Shown: positions 1-13,100 of the stretch, in pieces | Layout of the letters: each line of letters begins with the position of its first letter | Position numbering within the stretch: position 1 is the stretch's first letter | DNA from: Microbacterium sp. AK009 | Lineage (GTDB): Bacteria; Actinomycetota; Actinomycetes; Actinomycetales; Microbacteriaceae | Direction: 5' to 3' | DNA length: 64,000 bases | Assembly (NCBI RefSeq): GCF_013410955.1 | Contig: NZ_JACCCG010000007.1 | Coordinates: 1 to 64,000 of the forward strand | Made by a program: the position numbers and the translations under genes | Notes under the pieces: model-generated | What the model was told of the DNA's origin: nothing | The model's database searches: none | What the model saw: only the letters and a program-made list of their open reading frames with translations

Positions 1-102
1 CTGTTCGTCATGATCTGACCAGTCTCCCTGCCCGAACCCTCGGGCGACAGGACGACTCACACAACGACTGGACCTACAAGACGGGGTCAGTCCACAGGCT
101 TA

Positions 103-423
103 GTGGAATCGGTGAGTGATTTTCGAGAAGCGAACGTGGAGGAAGGGTGGCCACCCGGACGCGATGTGCGAGTCGTATTCACGGACGATGGAACGTCTGC
201 GCCGGGCGAGCCGGTGACCATCGTTTTCGGAGAGGCGAGTGAGCCCCAGCTCGCGGTGCCGACTATCGCTGTGCGTAGCGACACCCGAGGCTCATACGTC
301 ATGAAGCAAGTCGACGAGGGCGCCGTACGTGTATCGGTGCAGCAGGTGAGAAGTGCCGGCGGTTGGTCCGCCATCGAGTCGAACGACGTCGTCGCCGGAG
401 ACCGCGTCTTAGTGTCGGGTTGA
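103..423 (+). CDS. C-terminal fragment of a MacA/HlyD-like efflux adaptor
   Basis: The 106 residues resemble the last beta-rich part of a periplasmic adaptor of a MacAB-type exporter: a segment ending LAVPTIAVRSDTRGSYV, then a short domain closing with GDRVLVSG. No signal peptide, membrane anchor or hairpin domain is present, so this cannot be a whole adaptor. The frame is open back to base 19 but a TGA lies at 16-18, so the gene is interrupted in this frame, or the upstream part lies in another frame beyond the window. The stop is three bases before the GTG of the ABC transporter gene, the usual adaptor-transporter order. Codon use is less GC-rich than in the rest of the window. I think this is a decayed gene, but the missing upstream sequence prevents a firm call. 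Confidence 0.5.
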   Translation: MESVSDFREANVEEGWPPGRDVRVVFTDDGTSAPGEPVTIVFGEASEPQLAVPTIAVRSDTRGSYVMKQVDEGAVRVSVQQVRSAGGWSAIESNDVVAGDRVLVSG

Positions 424-426
424 GAA

Positions 427-2322
427 GTGCCGCTCCTTGAGCTGCGGTCAGTCACGCGACCGTACGGTGAGAATTCAGAGTGGCTCGCGTTGGATCGGGC
501 AACGCTCCGGGTTGATGAGGGCGAGTTCGTCGCGGTCGTGGGGCCGTCCGGTTCCGGCAAATCCACGATGCTCAACATCCTTGGCCTGCTTGACAATTCT
601 TGGACCGGGTCATATCTCATTGACGGGGCAGACGTAAGGTCACTTACCTCTGCTGAGCGCGATGAGTTGAGATCGCAAACCTTTGGGTTTGTCTTTCAGT
701 CGTCTTATGTCAACCCTTGGGACAGTGTCGAGCGCAACGCTGCCTTTGCCTTATCGGCTCGCGGTGTGCGACTGAAGGAACAACGCGCGGAGGTCGCCCG
801 GGCGCTGCGCGTTGTCGATATGGAGAAAAAGAGCTTATCCCTCGCTCGCTACTTGTCGGGAGGCGAACGACAAAGGCTTGCGGTGGCGCGGGCCATCTCT
901 GCCCGACCCCGCGTGTTACTTGCTGGTGAGCCAACCGGCAATCTTGACTCGGCAGCGACAGCGCGCGTAGTCGAGCTACTCCACTCCCTTCACCGCGCCG
1001 GGACCACGATCATCCTCATCACCCATGATGTGGACGTCGCATCCCACGCCGATCGAACCGTCACCGTCCGGGACGGTCGGGTCGAGGACGAGTTGAGGTC
1101 GAACCTTTCTCGAGAAGGCCAGGCGAAGCGCGCGCCGCGCGCTGAGTCGCCTCGCGGTCGAGGAGTCATCAAGCTGCTCGATAGATTCGCGCGTGCGGTC
1201 AACAACGCAACGAGCCGACCTCTTCGCTCGTTGGCGCTGGCAGCGGCCTTCGGACTAGCCATTGCTGGGCTGGTCGCGGCTGCGGGGGTCGGGGCGAGTG
1301 CGTCCCAACAGATTGCCGACCGCCTTGCCGCAGCTGCTCGCGACGAGCTTCGTGTCGCGATGCCCGCATCCGTCGCCACCAATGAAGATGTCCGAAGGTC
1401 CTGGATATCCGCGATTCAAGAACTGCCCGCCGTGGCACGGGTTGGCGAAGTTGGCACCGTCGAGGGAAGCCTTGCGCGGCCTTCCCGACTTGGACTCCTT
1501 TCTTCAACCCCGGACCTAACTGCCGCAACCATCACGGCCAGCAAAGCGTTCCTCGAAATGACGGGAGCCAAGGTTGCGCCCGCTCCTGCGGTCCACGACT
1601 TCGCGGAGGGGCAGAGGGTTGCATTTGTGGGGACACGAATCGCTGAATCACTAGGTGTAGTGTCCGAGTCCTTTGGGCACGAAATTTGGGTGGCGGATCG
1701 CCCCTACACGGTGCTGGGAGTCATCGACTCGGGGGGACGGGAGGAGTCCCTCACTCGAGCCATCGTGATCCCACTGCAAGACGAGTTCGTGAGTTCCAGG
1801 CAGTTGCTTATTCACACCGAAGCTGGGTACCCAGCTGCGGTGGCGGATGCGATCCCGCTTGCTATCTCGCCTTCTTCGCCCGGCAGTGTCGAGGTCTCGA
1901 CGGTGGGAGACTTAAGAAACCTTCGTGTGGGGGTCTCCACGGATCTCCAGGGCTTGCTCCTTTCGCTGTCGTGGGCGCTACTCGGATTCGCGGTCCTGAG
2001 TGTTTCCGCAGCCATGTTTCTCGCCGTCCAGGCAAGGCTCCAAGAACTAGCACTGAGCCGAGCACTGGGTTTGAGTCCATGGGGAGTCGGTCTAGTGTTC
2101 GTGTTTGAAGGAGCGCTCCTAGGTCTCGCCGGTGCGTTCATCGGCGTTGCTGGCGGCCTAGCGGTCGCGGTGGCGGTCGCGGCATCACGAGGCTGGTCGG
2201 CAGTTGTCCCGTGGGAAACCCTAGCTATGGCGCCAGCGATTGGCCTTCTTGCGGGGGCGGTATCGGCGGCGGTACCAGCGTTGCGAGCGTCCAGAGTCGA
2301 TCCTGCTGACGCGATCCGATGA
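427..2322 (+). CDS. MacB-like ABC exporter, ATPase fused to FtsX-type permease
   Basis: The 631-residue protein has an N-terminal ABC ATPase (about 1-225) and a C-terminal MacB/FtsX permease with predicted membrane spans near 268-290, 509-535, 555-585 and 598-615, separated by a large extracytoplasmic domain. Walker A is GPSGSGKST (39-47), the Q-loop is in FVFQSS, the signature is LSGGE and the switch histidine is in LITHD. In Walker B the usual LLADEPT reads LLAGEPT: Gly167 replaces the Mg-coordinating aspartate (codon GGT at 925-927) while catalytic Glu168 remains. One GAT-to-GGT change explains it, so ATPase activity is doubtful unless it is a sequencing error. Many codons such as TTT, TTA and CTT set the gene apart from its neighbours and suggest foreign origin. 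It follows the adaptor fragment directly. Family assignment is firm; activity and substrate are unknown. Confidence 0.85.
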   Translation: MPLLELRSVTRPYGENSEWLALDRATLRVDEGEFVAVVGPSGSGKSTMLNILGLLDNSWTGSYLIDGADVRSLTSAERDELRSQTFGFVFQSSYVNPWDSVERNAAFALSARGVRLKEQRAEVARALRVVDMEKKSLSLARYLSGGERQRLAVARAISARPRVLLAGEPTGNLDSAATARVVELLHSLHRAGTTIILITHDVDVASHADRTVTVRDGRVEDELRSNLSREGQAKRAPRAESPRGRGVIKLLDRFARAVNNATSRPLRSLALAAAFGLAIAGLVAAAGVGASASQQIADRLAAAARDELRVAMPASVATNEDVRRSWISAIQELPAVARVGEVGTVEGSLARPSRLGLLSSTPDLTAATITASKAFLEMTGAKVAPAPAVHDFAEGQRVAFVGTRIAESLGVVSESFGHEIWVADRPYTVLGVIDSGGREESLTRAIVIPLQDEFVSSRQLLIHTEAGYPAAVADAIPLAISPSSPGSVEVSTVGDLRNLRVGVSTDLQGLLLSLSWALLGFAVLSVSAAMFLAVQARLQELALSRALGLSPWGVGLVFVFEGALLGLAGAFIGVAGGLAVAVAVAASRGWSAVVPWETLAMAPAIGLLAGAVSAAVPALRASRVDPADAIR

Positions 2323-2670
2323 TCGTGGTGACAGCCCGCTGGAGGCGGCGCTCGGCACGGCGAACCCATCATGCTTTCCGTCGGCGGGGCAGCTTGCGCG
2401 TCATCTGACTACTCGGGCCACCGCTCATGACTATTTCTACGTGAGAGCGACTTGTGTGCTAGTCATCGCGAATCAGAATCTGTCTCATATCCCTTCCCTT
2501 TTGCGACGTCTCATCCGTTAGCTCTAATCCGCGAAACGCTCGGCGGTCGAACTCCCGCTGCATAAGGAATTCACGCGACGTTGGCGAGCATCCTTGATTC
2601 TCACAACCATGTCTCGTAACGTGACCGGCCTCAGCCTGCGCCTGGCACCAGTTATGAGACGGGTGGTCGA
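2323..2670. other. Gene-free stretch after the MacB-like gene
   Basis: No convincing gene, RNA or strong terminator hairpin is visible in these 348 bases. Base composition is more AT-rich than the downstream chromosome and matches the MacB-like gene, so the edge of the apparently foreign segment probably lies between about 2520 and 2670. I saw no direct repeat or tRNA fragment marking an attachment site. Confidence 0.4.
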
Positions 2671-3207
2671 GTGCCCACGTACCTCGCCTTTCTTCGCGCC
2701 GTCAATCTCGGCGCGAAGCGCGTGTTCCCCAAAGATGACATCCGCCGCGTCGTGGAGAGCGTGGGCTTCACCGCGGTCGAGACGTACATCAACACGGGCA
2801 ACGTCCGCTTCACCACGGGGATGCGCTCACGTGCGCGCATCGAGTCGGCGCTCGAAACAGCCTTCGCCGCCGACCGGGGCTTCGAGGTTCCGACGATCGT
2901 GTTCTCGCAGGAGGAGTTCCGCCGTGTGGCAGAGGATGTCGCGGAACTCTCAGCCGCGCATCCGGGTCTCGCGCGCCACTACGTCTACCTGATGAAGGAG
3001 CCGCCGACTGAAGATCAGACGGCGGCCATCGAGGCGACCTCCGGTAACGAGGGTCGGATGGTGGTGCGCGGGCGCGCCGCCCACGCGCTTCTCAGCCCCG
3101 GCTACCAGGAGGGGAGGGTCGACCCGCTCGCCGCCGCCAAGCTCTTCGGCGTGGCGACCAACCGCACGCACACCGTCGTCACCGCCCTCGCCGCGCGGTG
3201 GTGTTGA
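2671..3207 (+). CDS. DUF1697 family protein
   Basis: The 178-residue protein begins TYLAFLRAVNLGAKRVFPKDDIRR and carries INTGNVRF, the hallmark opening of DUF1697 proteins (usual length about 175-185 residues). The family is widespread, cytoplasmic and without an agreed biochemical role; no catalytic motif can be named. GTG at 2671 is the first start giving the full family N-terminus. It lies 43 bases upstream of the RecQ gene on the same strand, but RecQ appears to have its own promoter, so an operon is not implied. Composition returns here to the high-GC pattern of the rest of the window. Confidence 0.85.
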   Translation: MPTYLAFLRAVNLGAKRVFPKDDIRRVVESVGFTAVETYINTGNVRFTTGMRSRARIESALETAFAADRGFEVPTIVFSQEEFRRVAEDVAELSAAHPGLARHYVYLMKEPPTEDQTAAIEATSGNEGRMVVRGRAAHALLSPGYQEGRVDPLAAAKLFGVATNRTHTVVTALAARWC

Positions 3208-3250
3208 CAGGGTGAACCCGGTGTCGGCGCCACCGCGTAGCATGGCCGCC

Positions 3251-5236
<1,986 letters not shown>

Positions 5237-5321
5237 GCGTCTGTCCTTTAGGCTCCAGACGGGGGCGACGGCGCCTCCGTCACAAGCTGCGGCCGAACTG
5301 CGACGCAGCACACGGGACGAC

Positions 5322-5410
5322 GGGCCAACGGTGCCCAGAGGCGAGATCGGGCGAGAGAGCCCGCGAGACACCGGGCGACGATGCCCACGAGACATCGGGC
5401 GATGAGGCCC
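5322..5410 (+). repeat. Four tandem short hairpins in the fhs leader
   Basis: Four copies of GGGC-loop-GCCC occur at 5322-5336, 5349-5362, 5373-5386 and 5397-5410. The last three repeat with an exact 24-base period, and units are joined by a GAGA-containing linker (CGAGACACC, CGAGACATC). Loops are six bases (GAGAGA, GACGAT, GATGAG), seven in the first copy. The array ends just before the ribosome-binding sequence GGGAGG (5411-5416) and the start of fhs at 5429. It could be a translational control element or protein-binding site in the leader RNA, or a DNA-level repeat. I do not match it to a known folate riboswitch class. Confidence 0.6.
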
Positions 5411-5428
5411 GGGAGGTCCAACCCAGCC

Positions 5429-7096
5429 ATGAGCAACATCGACATCGCCCAGGCGGCGCAGCTCGAGCCCATCGGAGTGATCGCCGACAAGCTCGGCATC
5501 CCCGCCGACGCCCTCGAACCCTACGGCCGACACAAGGCCAAAGTGGCGCTGTCGTTCGCCCGCAGCATCCGGGATCGCCCTCGCGGCCATCTCGTCCTGG
5601 TGACCGCCGTGTCCCCGACGCCCGCGGGGGAAGGAAAGACCACGACGACGGTCGGTTTGGGTGACGCGCTGAACCGGGTCGGCGCGCGCGCCGCGATCTG
5701 CCTGCGCGAACCGGCGCTCGGGCCGGTGTTCGGGATGAAGGGCGGCGCAGCCGGCGGCGGGTACGCGCAGGTGGTGCCGATGGAAGACATCAACCTGCAC
5801 TTCACCGGCGACTTCGCCGCGATCGGCGTGGCCACGAACCTCCTCGCGGGGCTCATCGACAACCACATCCATCACGGCAACACGCTCGGCATCGACGTGC
5901 GCCGCGTCACGTGGCGGCGCGTTCTCGACGTCAACGATCGTGCCCTCCGCGATGTGGTCACGGGGCTCGGCGGTCCGGGCAACGGCTACCCGCGCGAGAG
6001 CGGCTTCGACATCGTCGTGGCGAGTGAGGTGATGGCGATCTTCTGCCTCGCCACCGACCTCGCCGACCTGAAGGCACGGCTCGGCGAGATCGTGATCGGC
6101 TACACCCGCGAGCGGCAGCCGGTGCGCGCGCGCGACCTCGACGCCCACGGGGCGATGGCGGCACTCCTGCGCGACGCACTGGCCCCCAACCTCGTGCAGA
6201 CGCTCGAGCACACGCCCGCCTTCGTCCACGGCGGGCCGTTCGCGAACATCGCCCACGGGTGCAACTCGTACCTCGCCACCGACACGGCGCTGCATCTGGC
6301 CGACTACGTCGTCACCGAGGCGGGATTCGGTTCCGACCTCGGCGCCGAGAAGTTCGTCGACATCCTCTGCCGTTCCACGGGCCTCCGCCCCTCTGCCGCC
6401 GTCATCGTCGCGACCGTGCGGGCGATGAAGTATCACGGCGGCGTGGAGGTGGCAGACCTCGCCACCGAGGATGTCGCGGCGCTCCGCCGCGGCACGGTCA
6501 ACCTGCGGCGACACATCGAGATCGTGCATGGGGTGCTCGGGCTCCCGGTCGTGGTGGCCATCAATCACCGCGCGGAGGACACGGATGCCGAGGTCGCGGC
6601 GCTGCAGGAGGAGGCGGTGGCCGCCGGGGTCACCGCCGTGGTCGCCCGGCACTTCGCCGAGGGTGGGGCTGGAGCCGAGGATCTCGCGCGCGAAGTCGTG
6701 CGCCTCTGCGACGAGCCGGCAGAGCCGACGCTCACCTACCCCGACGACGCGACCCTGTGGGACAAGATGCGCGCCATCGCGACACGCATCTACGGAGCAT
6801 CCGAGGTCACGGCTTCCAGTGCGGTGCGCGCGCAGATCCGGCGCCTGCAGGAGGAGGGGTACGGCGGGTACCCGGTGTGCGTCGCGAAGACGCAGTACTC
6901 CTTCTCGACCGACCCGCGGCTGCGCGGCGCGCCGACCGGGCACGTGGTCGACATCCGCGAGGTGCGCCTGGCGGCGGGGGCCCGGTTCGTCGTCATGATC
7001 TGCGGGGACATCATGACGATGCCCGGTCTGCCGGCGGCGCCCGCCGCGAACACCATCGACGTCACCGACGACGGACGGATTGTCGGGCTGTTCTGA
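5429..7096 (+). CDS. fhs: Formate--tetrahydrofolate ligase
   Basis: This enzyme joins formate to tetrahydrofolate using ATP, giving 10-formyl-THF for one-carbon metabolism in the cytoplasm. The 555-residue length is typical. The P-loop [14 protein letters not shown] lies at 64-77, followed by family signatures [24 protein letters not shown] in pieces and [12 protein letters not shown] 5429 is chosen because it begins the conserved N-terminus ([10 protein letters not shown]) and has GGGAGG twelve bases upstream; an in-frame ATG at 5381 would place the start inside the leader repeats. The gene stands alone, followed by 175 bases before the acyl-CoA enzyme. The repeated leader hairpins suggest regulation, by what is unknown. 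Confidence 0.95.
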   Translation: MSNIDIAQAAQLEPIGVIADKLGIPADALEPYGRHKAKVALSFARSIRDRPRGHLVLVTAVSPTPAGEGKTTTTVGLGDALNRVGARAAICLREPALGPVFGMKGGAAGGGYAQVVPMEDINLHFTGDFAAIGVATNLLAGLIDNHIHHGNTLGIDVRRVTWRRVLDVNDRALRDVVTGLGGPGNGYPRESGFDIVVASEVMAIFCLATDLADLKARLGEIVIGYTRERQPVRARDLDAHGAMAALLRDALAPNLVQTLEHTPAFVHGGPFANIAHGCNSYLATDTALHLADYVVTEAGFGSDLGAEKFVDILCRSTGLRPSAAVIVATVRAMKYHGGVEVADLATEDVAALRRGTVNLRRHIEIVHGVLGLPVVVAINHRAEDTDAEVAALQEEAVAAGVTAVVARHFAEGGAGAEDLAREVVRLCDEPAEPTLTYPDDATLWDKMRAIATRIYGASEVTASSAVRAQIRRLQEEGYGGYPVCVAKTQYSFSTDPRLRGAPTGHVVDIREVRLAAGARFVVMICGDIMTMPGLPAAPAANTIDVTDDGRIVGLF

Positions 7097-7192
7097 CCTG
7101 ACCGCTGTGCGTCCGCGGACGCGGATCCCGCCCGGATGTCGCTTCGGCACAATCGGCCCCCGCGACGCAGTCGGACATCCTTGTGTCGAACG

Positions 7193-7231
7193 CACAACGC
7201 ACTTGGAAGCACGTTGTGGGACACCTACCGT
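7193..7231 (+). promoter_or_regulatory. Promoter with inverted repeat before acyl-CoA gene
   Basis: CACAACG (7193-7199) and CGTTGTG (7212-7218) form an inverted repeat around a twelve-base centre. It overlaps a possible promoter: TTGGAA at 7203-7208, a 17-base spacer and TACCGT at 7226-7231. An operator for a TetR-like or similar fatty-acid regulator would fit, but no regulator gene is adjacent, so this is inference. Confidence 0.4.
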
Positions 7232-7271
7232 TCTAGGTGACTTCCTTCGACTCCTTCTGGAGAGGTGAGAA

Positions 7272-9395
7272 ATGGCCGACGCCGCCGTTCGTCCTGAAAC
7301 CCCCGCATCCGACTCCCACACGCCCGCCGGTGGAGCGCCGACTGCCGCGCACACGGCGGCCGAGGCATCCGAGGCCCGCATCGACATCGATGCCGTCACG
7401 AACCTGCTGCTCGGCACCTGGGCCGACACCCGCCGCGAGGCGCGTGAGCTGATCAAAGACTCCGCGTTCTGGCAGGTGAACGACCTGACCGTCGCCGAGC
7501 ACCGCGAGCGCACCCTCACCCAGCTGCACCTCCTCGCCGACAACGGCGGTGGGCGCCGCGCGTTCCCCGCCGAGTACGGCGGCGGCGACGACAACGGTGC
7601 GAACCTCGCCGGCTTCGAAGAGCTCGTGCTCGCCGACCCGAGCCTGCAGATCAAGTCGGGTGTGCAGTGGGGCCTCTTCGCCTCGGCGATCTACCAGCTC
7701 GGCACCAAGCAGCACTGGGACAGGTGGCTGCGCCCCGTCATGTCGATGGAGCTCCCAGGCGCGTTCGCGATGACCGAGACCGGGCACGGCTCCGACGTCG
7801 CTGCCATCGGCACCACCGCCACCTACGACCCCCACACCGAGGAATTCGTCATCCATACGCCGTTCCGCGCGGCGTGGAAGGACTACCTCGGCAACGCCGC
7901 CCTGCACGGCAAGGCCGCGACCGTCTTCGCGCAGCTGATCACCGGCGGCGTCAACTACGGCGTGCACTGCTTCTTCGTGCCGATCCGCGACGACGAGGGG
8001 AACTTCCTCCCCGGCATCGGCGGCGAGGACGACGGCCCCAAGGGCGGACTGAACGGCATCGACAACGGCCGCCTGCACTTCGACCAGGTGCGCGTCCCGC
8101 GCGAGAACCTTCTCAACCGCTACGGCGACGTCGCGCCCGACGGCTCGTATTCGAGCCCGATCGACAGCCCCGGACGCCGCTTCTTCACGATGCTCGGCGC
8201 CCTCGTGCAGGGACGTGTCTCGCTCGACGGGGCCGTCACGACGGCATCCGCTCTGGCTCTCTACATCGCGATCACCTACGGCAACCAGCGCCGCCAGTTC
8301 GATTCGGGTGCCGGTACCGACGAGGTCGTGCTGCTGGACTACGGCAAGCATCAGCGCCGGCTGCTGCCGCTCCTGGCGCAGAACTACGCGCAGTTCTTCG
8401 CCCATGATGAGCTGCTGCGCAAGTTCGACGGGGTGTTCTCGGGGCGCGCCGACACCCCCGAGGAGCGCGAAGACCTCGAGACCCTCGCTGCTGCGCTGAA
8501 GCCCCTGTCGACGTGGAATGCGCTGAACACGATCCAGGAGAGCCGCGAGGCGTGCGGTGGACAGGGATTCCTGGCTGAGAACCGGATGACGGGGCTTCGC
8601 CACGACCTCGACGTCTACGTCACGTTCGAGGGCGACAACAACGTGCTCCTGCAGCTGGTCGGGAAGCGCCTGCTGTCGGACTACGCCAAGCAGTTCAAGG
8701 GCAAGGATGCCGCCGCACTCGCCCGGTTCGCGGCAGCGCAGACCGCGGGCAAGGTCTTCCACGGCGCGGGCCTGCGTCAGCTGGGACAGGCCGTCGCCGA
8801 CTTCGGCTCGACGGCGCGCTCGGTGGAGCTGGGGCTTCGCGCCGAGCAGCAGCACGAGATCCTCTCGGGTCGCGTCGAGCAGATGGTCGCCGATCTCGCC
8901 GCTGCGCTCCGCCCCGCGGCCAAGCTCGACAAGGCCGAGGCCGCCGCCCTGTTCAACAGCCACCAGGCCGAGCTGATCGAGGCGGCCCGGGCTCACGGCG
9001 AGCTGCTGCAGTGGGAGGCCTTCTCCGACGGCGTCAAAGCTGTGGCAGACCCCGGCACCCGCCAGGTGCTGACGTGGCTGCGCGACCTGTTCGGGCTGCA
9101 CCTCATCGAGAAGCACCTCGCGTGGTACCTCATCAACGGGCGGCTTTCGACGCAGCGCGCCGCCGCGGTGTCGCGCTACATCGACCGGCTCTGCGCGCGG
9201 CTGCGCCCCCACGCGCAGGACCTCGTCGACGCCTACGGGTTCGCGCCCGAGCACGTGCGAGCGCCGATCGCCTCGGGGGCGGAGCGCGTGCGCCAGGAGG
9301 AGGCTCGCGAGTACTACCGCGCTCGCGCCGCCGCCGGCGACGAGCCGATCTCGGAGAAGACGCTGCAGGAGGGCAAGACGCTGCAGAAGAAGTAG
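7272..9395 (+). CDS. Acyl-CoA dehydrogenase/oxidase (ACOX-like)
   Basis: This 707-residue flavoprotein probably catalyses the first alpha,beta-oxidation step of acyl-CoA breakdown. The central part has the FAD-enzyme signature AMTETGHGSDVAAIGTTATYD. CGGQGF is followed by VTFEGDNNVLLQL with Glu453, the position of the catalytic base in peroxisomal-type acyl-CoA oxidases (TYEGDNTVL). The long C-terminal helical region (about 480-690) also matches acyl-CoA oxidases rather than 380-residue dehydrogenases, so electrons may go to oxygen; that is inference. ATG 7272 follows a GGAGAGGTGAG ribosome-binding sequence. The gene is monocistronic, with a promoter and inverted repeat just upstream. Confidence 0.85.
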   Translation: MADAAVRPETPASDSHTPAGGAPTAAHTAAEASEARIDIDAVTNLLLGTWADTRREARELIKDSAFWQVNDLTVAEHRERTLTQLHLLADNGGGRRAFPAEYGGGDDNGANLAGFEELVLADPSLQIKSGVQWGLFASAIYQLGTKQHWDRWLRPVMSMELPGAFAMTETGHGSDVAAIGTTATYDPHTEEFVIHTPFRAAWKDYLGNAALHGKAATVFAQLITGGVNYGVHCFFVPIRDDEGNFLPGIGGEDDGPKGGLNGIDNGRLHFDQVRVPRENLLNRYGDVAPDGSYSSPIDSPGRRFFTMLGALVQGRVSLDGAVTTASALALYIAITYGNQRRQFDSGAGTDEVVLLDYGKHQRRLLPLLAQNYAQFFAHDELLRKFDGVFSGRADTPEEREDLETLAAALKPLSTWNALNTIQESREACGGQGFLAENRMTGLRHDLDVYVTFEGDNNVLLQLVGKRLLSDYAKQFKGKDAAALARFAAAQTAGKVFHGAGLRQLGQAVADFGSTARSVELGLRAEQQHEILSGRVEQMVADLAAALRPAAKLDKAEAAALFNSHQAELIEAARAHGELLQWEAFSDGVKAVADPGTRQVLTWLRDLFGLHLIEKHLAWYLINGRLSTQRAAAVSRYIDRLCARLRPHAQDLVDAYGFAPEHVRAPIASGAERVRQEEAREYYRARAAAGDEPISEKTLQEGKTLQKK

Positions 9396-9434
9396 CGGGC
9401 TGGGGATGTCGTCGGGTCCGGGCATACTGACCGC

Positions 9435-10019
9435 ATGAGTGTGGTCACCGGGCCCGACGGACGCGACCGCTGCGCGTGGGTCGGCGACGACGCCGAGTAT
9501 CGGCGCTACCACGACGAGGAGTGGGGCAGGCCGCTCCACGGCGATCGGCCGCTGTTCGAGAAGATGAGCCTGGAGGGGTTTCAGGCCGGGCTCTCGTGGA
9601 TCACGATCCTCCGCAAGCGCCCCGCGTTCCGCGACGCCTTCGCCGCGTTCGACCCCAGGGTCGTCGCCGCGTTCGGAGACGACGACATCGAGCGGCTCAT
9701 GGCCGATGCGGGCATCGTCCGCAACCGCGCGAAGATCCTCGCCACGATCGGCAACGCCCGCATCGTCACCGAGATGCCCGAGGGTGCGCTCGACGCGCTC
9801 ATGTGGGCCTACGCTCCGGATGGTGCGGAGCGGCCCCGTCCGCGATCGTTCGCCGATCTGCCGACGACGACCCCGGAGTCCGACGCGCTCAGCCGTGACC
9901 TGAAGAGGCGCGGGTTCCGATTCGTCGGGTCGACGACGATGTACGCCCTCATGCAATCGTCCGGCATGGTCGACGATCATCTGGAAGGCTGCTGGCGCGC
10001 GGCCGGCGCGCGTGCGTGA
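9435..10019 (+). CDS. tag: DNA-3-methyladenine glycosylase I
   Basis: Tag excises 3-methyladenine from alkylated DNA in base-excision repair. The 194-residue protein begins with RCAWVGDDAEYRRYHDEEWG and ends with DDHLEGC, supplying the Cys/His ... His/Cys zinc-snap ligands of the Tag family, with the conserved FEKMSLEGFQAGLSW between. CATACT at 9423-9428 sits six bases before the ATG, consistent with a leaderless transcript. The next gene, a UvrA paralogue, is also repair-related and begins 73 bases downstream on the same strand. Confidence 0.95.
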   Translation: MSVVTGPDGRDRCAWVGDDAEYRRYHDEEWGRPLHGDRPLFEKMSLEGFQAGLSWITILRKRPAFRDAFAAFDPRVVAAFGDDDIERLMADAGIVRNRAKILATIGNARIVTEMPEGALDALMWAYAPDGAERPRPRSFADLPTTTPESDALSRDLKRRGFRFVGSTTMYALMQSSGMVDDHLEGCWRAAGARA

Positions 10020-10092
10020 GGGCTGCGGACAGCCCCTGTCCGCAGTCGGTGGCACGCTGTAGGGTCGCTACGCCTCGACAGACGGGAAACGC

Positions 10093-12366
<2,274 letters not shown>

Positions 12367-12431
12367 GCGCGGGGGGCGATGAGCGCGACCGCTCTCGCCG
12401 GCGCGCGCCGACGCGCGACGCGCCGCGCCGC

Positions 12432-12989
12432 TCAGCCGAGCTGGGAGTGCTCGCCGAGGCGGTGCCAGGTGCGGTTGTGGTAGACCAGCGCGTCGGCGGG
12501 CTCGCCCGGCTCGACATCGCGGGTGATCTGATGCTGCAGCGCCTGCGCGGCGATGACGGTCGAGGCGCCGGCATCCATCCGATTGATGATCGCGCAGCGC
12601 AGCCACGCCCGTGCCCCGGGGAACACCGGCTCGCCCGTCGGAAGCCGCGCCCACAGCGACGTGTCGGCGAAGCGGTCGATGCCGCTCGTCGCGGCGAGCT
12701 TGGCGAGCTCGAGGTCGTGCGCGTCGAGCAGGTGCACGACGACAGTGTCGGCCGCGGCGATCGTCGGGGCGGCCGAGGAGATGGCCGAGAGCGAGAAGAT
12801 CAGCAGCGGCGGCTCGGCGCTCACCGACGACACCGAGGTCGCCGTCAGGGCGACCGGTCCGTCGCCGGCGTCGGCGGTGATGACGGCCACCCCGCCGGGG
12901 TGTCCGCGGAAGACGGTCTTGAACTCCTCGGCGCTCAGCGAGGCGGTCGGAAACGACGCGGGGTGGGTGCCGGCGGCGGAACGGGTCAT
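12432..12989 (-). CDS. Flavin reductase-like FMN-binding protein
   Basis: The 185-residue protein matches the flavin-reductase/HpaC fold: FRGHPGGVAVITADAGDGPVALTATSVSSVSAEPPLLIFSL (read in pieces) contains the FMN phosphate-binding loop and the conserved SxxPPL turn. Such proteins reduce FMN or FAD with NAD(P)H, often feeding a partner monooxygenase. No partner is adjacent; the convergent neighbour is the UvrA paralogue. The start at 12989 is supported by TAGCCT on the minus strand at 12997-13002, seven bases upstream. The frame stays open to 13097, but that extension has no family similarity. Confidence 0.85.
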   Translation of the reverse strand: MTRSAAGTHPASFPTASLSAEEFKTVFRGHPGGVAVITADAGDGPVALTATSVSSVSAEPPLLIFSLSAISSAAPTIAAADTVVVHLLDAHDLELAKLAATSGIDRFADTSLWARLPTGEPVFPGARAWLRCAIINRMDAGASTVIAAQALQHQITRDVEPGEPADALVYHNRTWHRLGEHSQLG

Positions 12990-13100
12990 GGGCGGCAGGC
13001 TAGCCCGCGACAGATCGTTCGCCGTCATCGCGTTTCGTGATGTTTCAGAGCTGGGCACGACAGAGGAAACCGCGCGGCCTCCCGAACGATTCCCCACCGC

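Noticed and set aside
2240..2521. Small plus-strand open frame at the end of the MacB-like gene
   Set aside because: Mostly overlaps the transporter gene in another frame and has no recognisable domain or start signal.
5322..5410. Mini-ykkC (guanidine-II) riboswitch
   Set aside because: Only one of the four loops contains ACGA, there are four hairpins rather than two, and the downstream gene is unrelated to guanidine metabolism.
5381..5428. Upstream ATG 5381 as start of fhs
   Set aside because: It lies inside the third leader hairpin and adds an Arg/Pro-rich stretch absent from the family; ATG 5429 has a better ribosome-binding sequence.
7233..10055. A 940-residue minus-strand open frame across the acyl-CoA enzyme and tag
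   Set aside because: Shadow of two clear genes with no recognisable motif.
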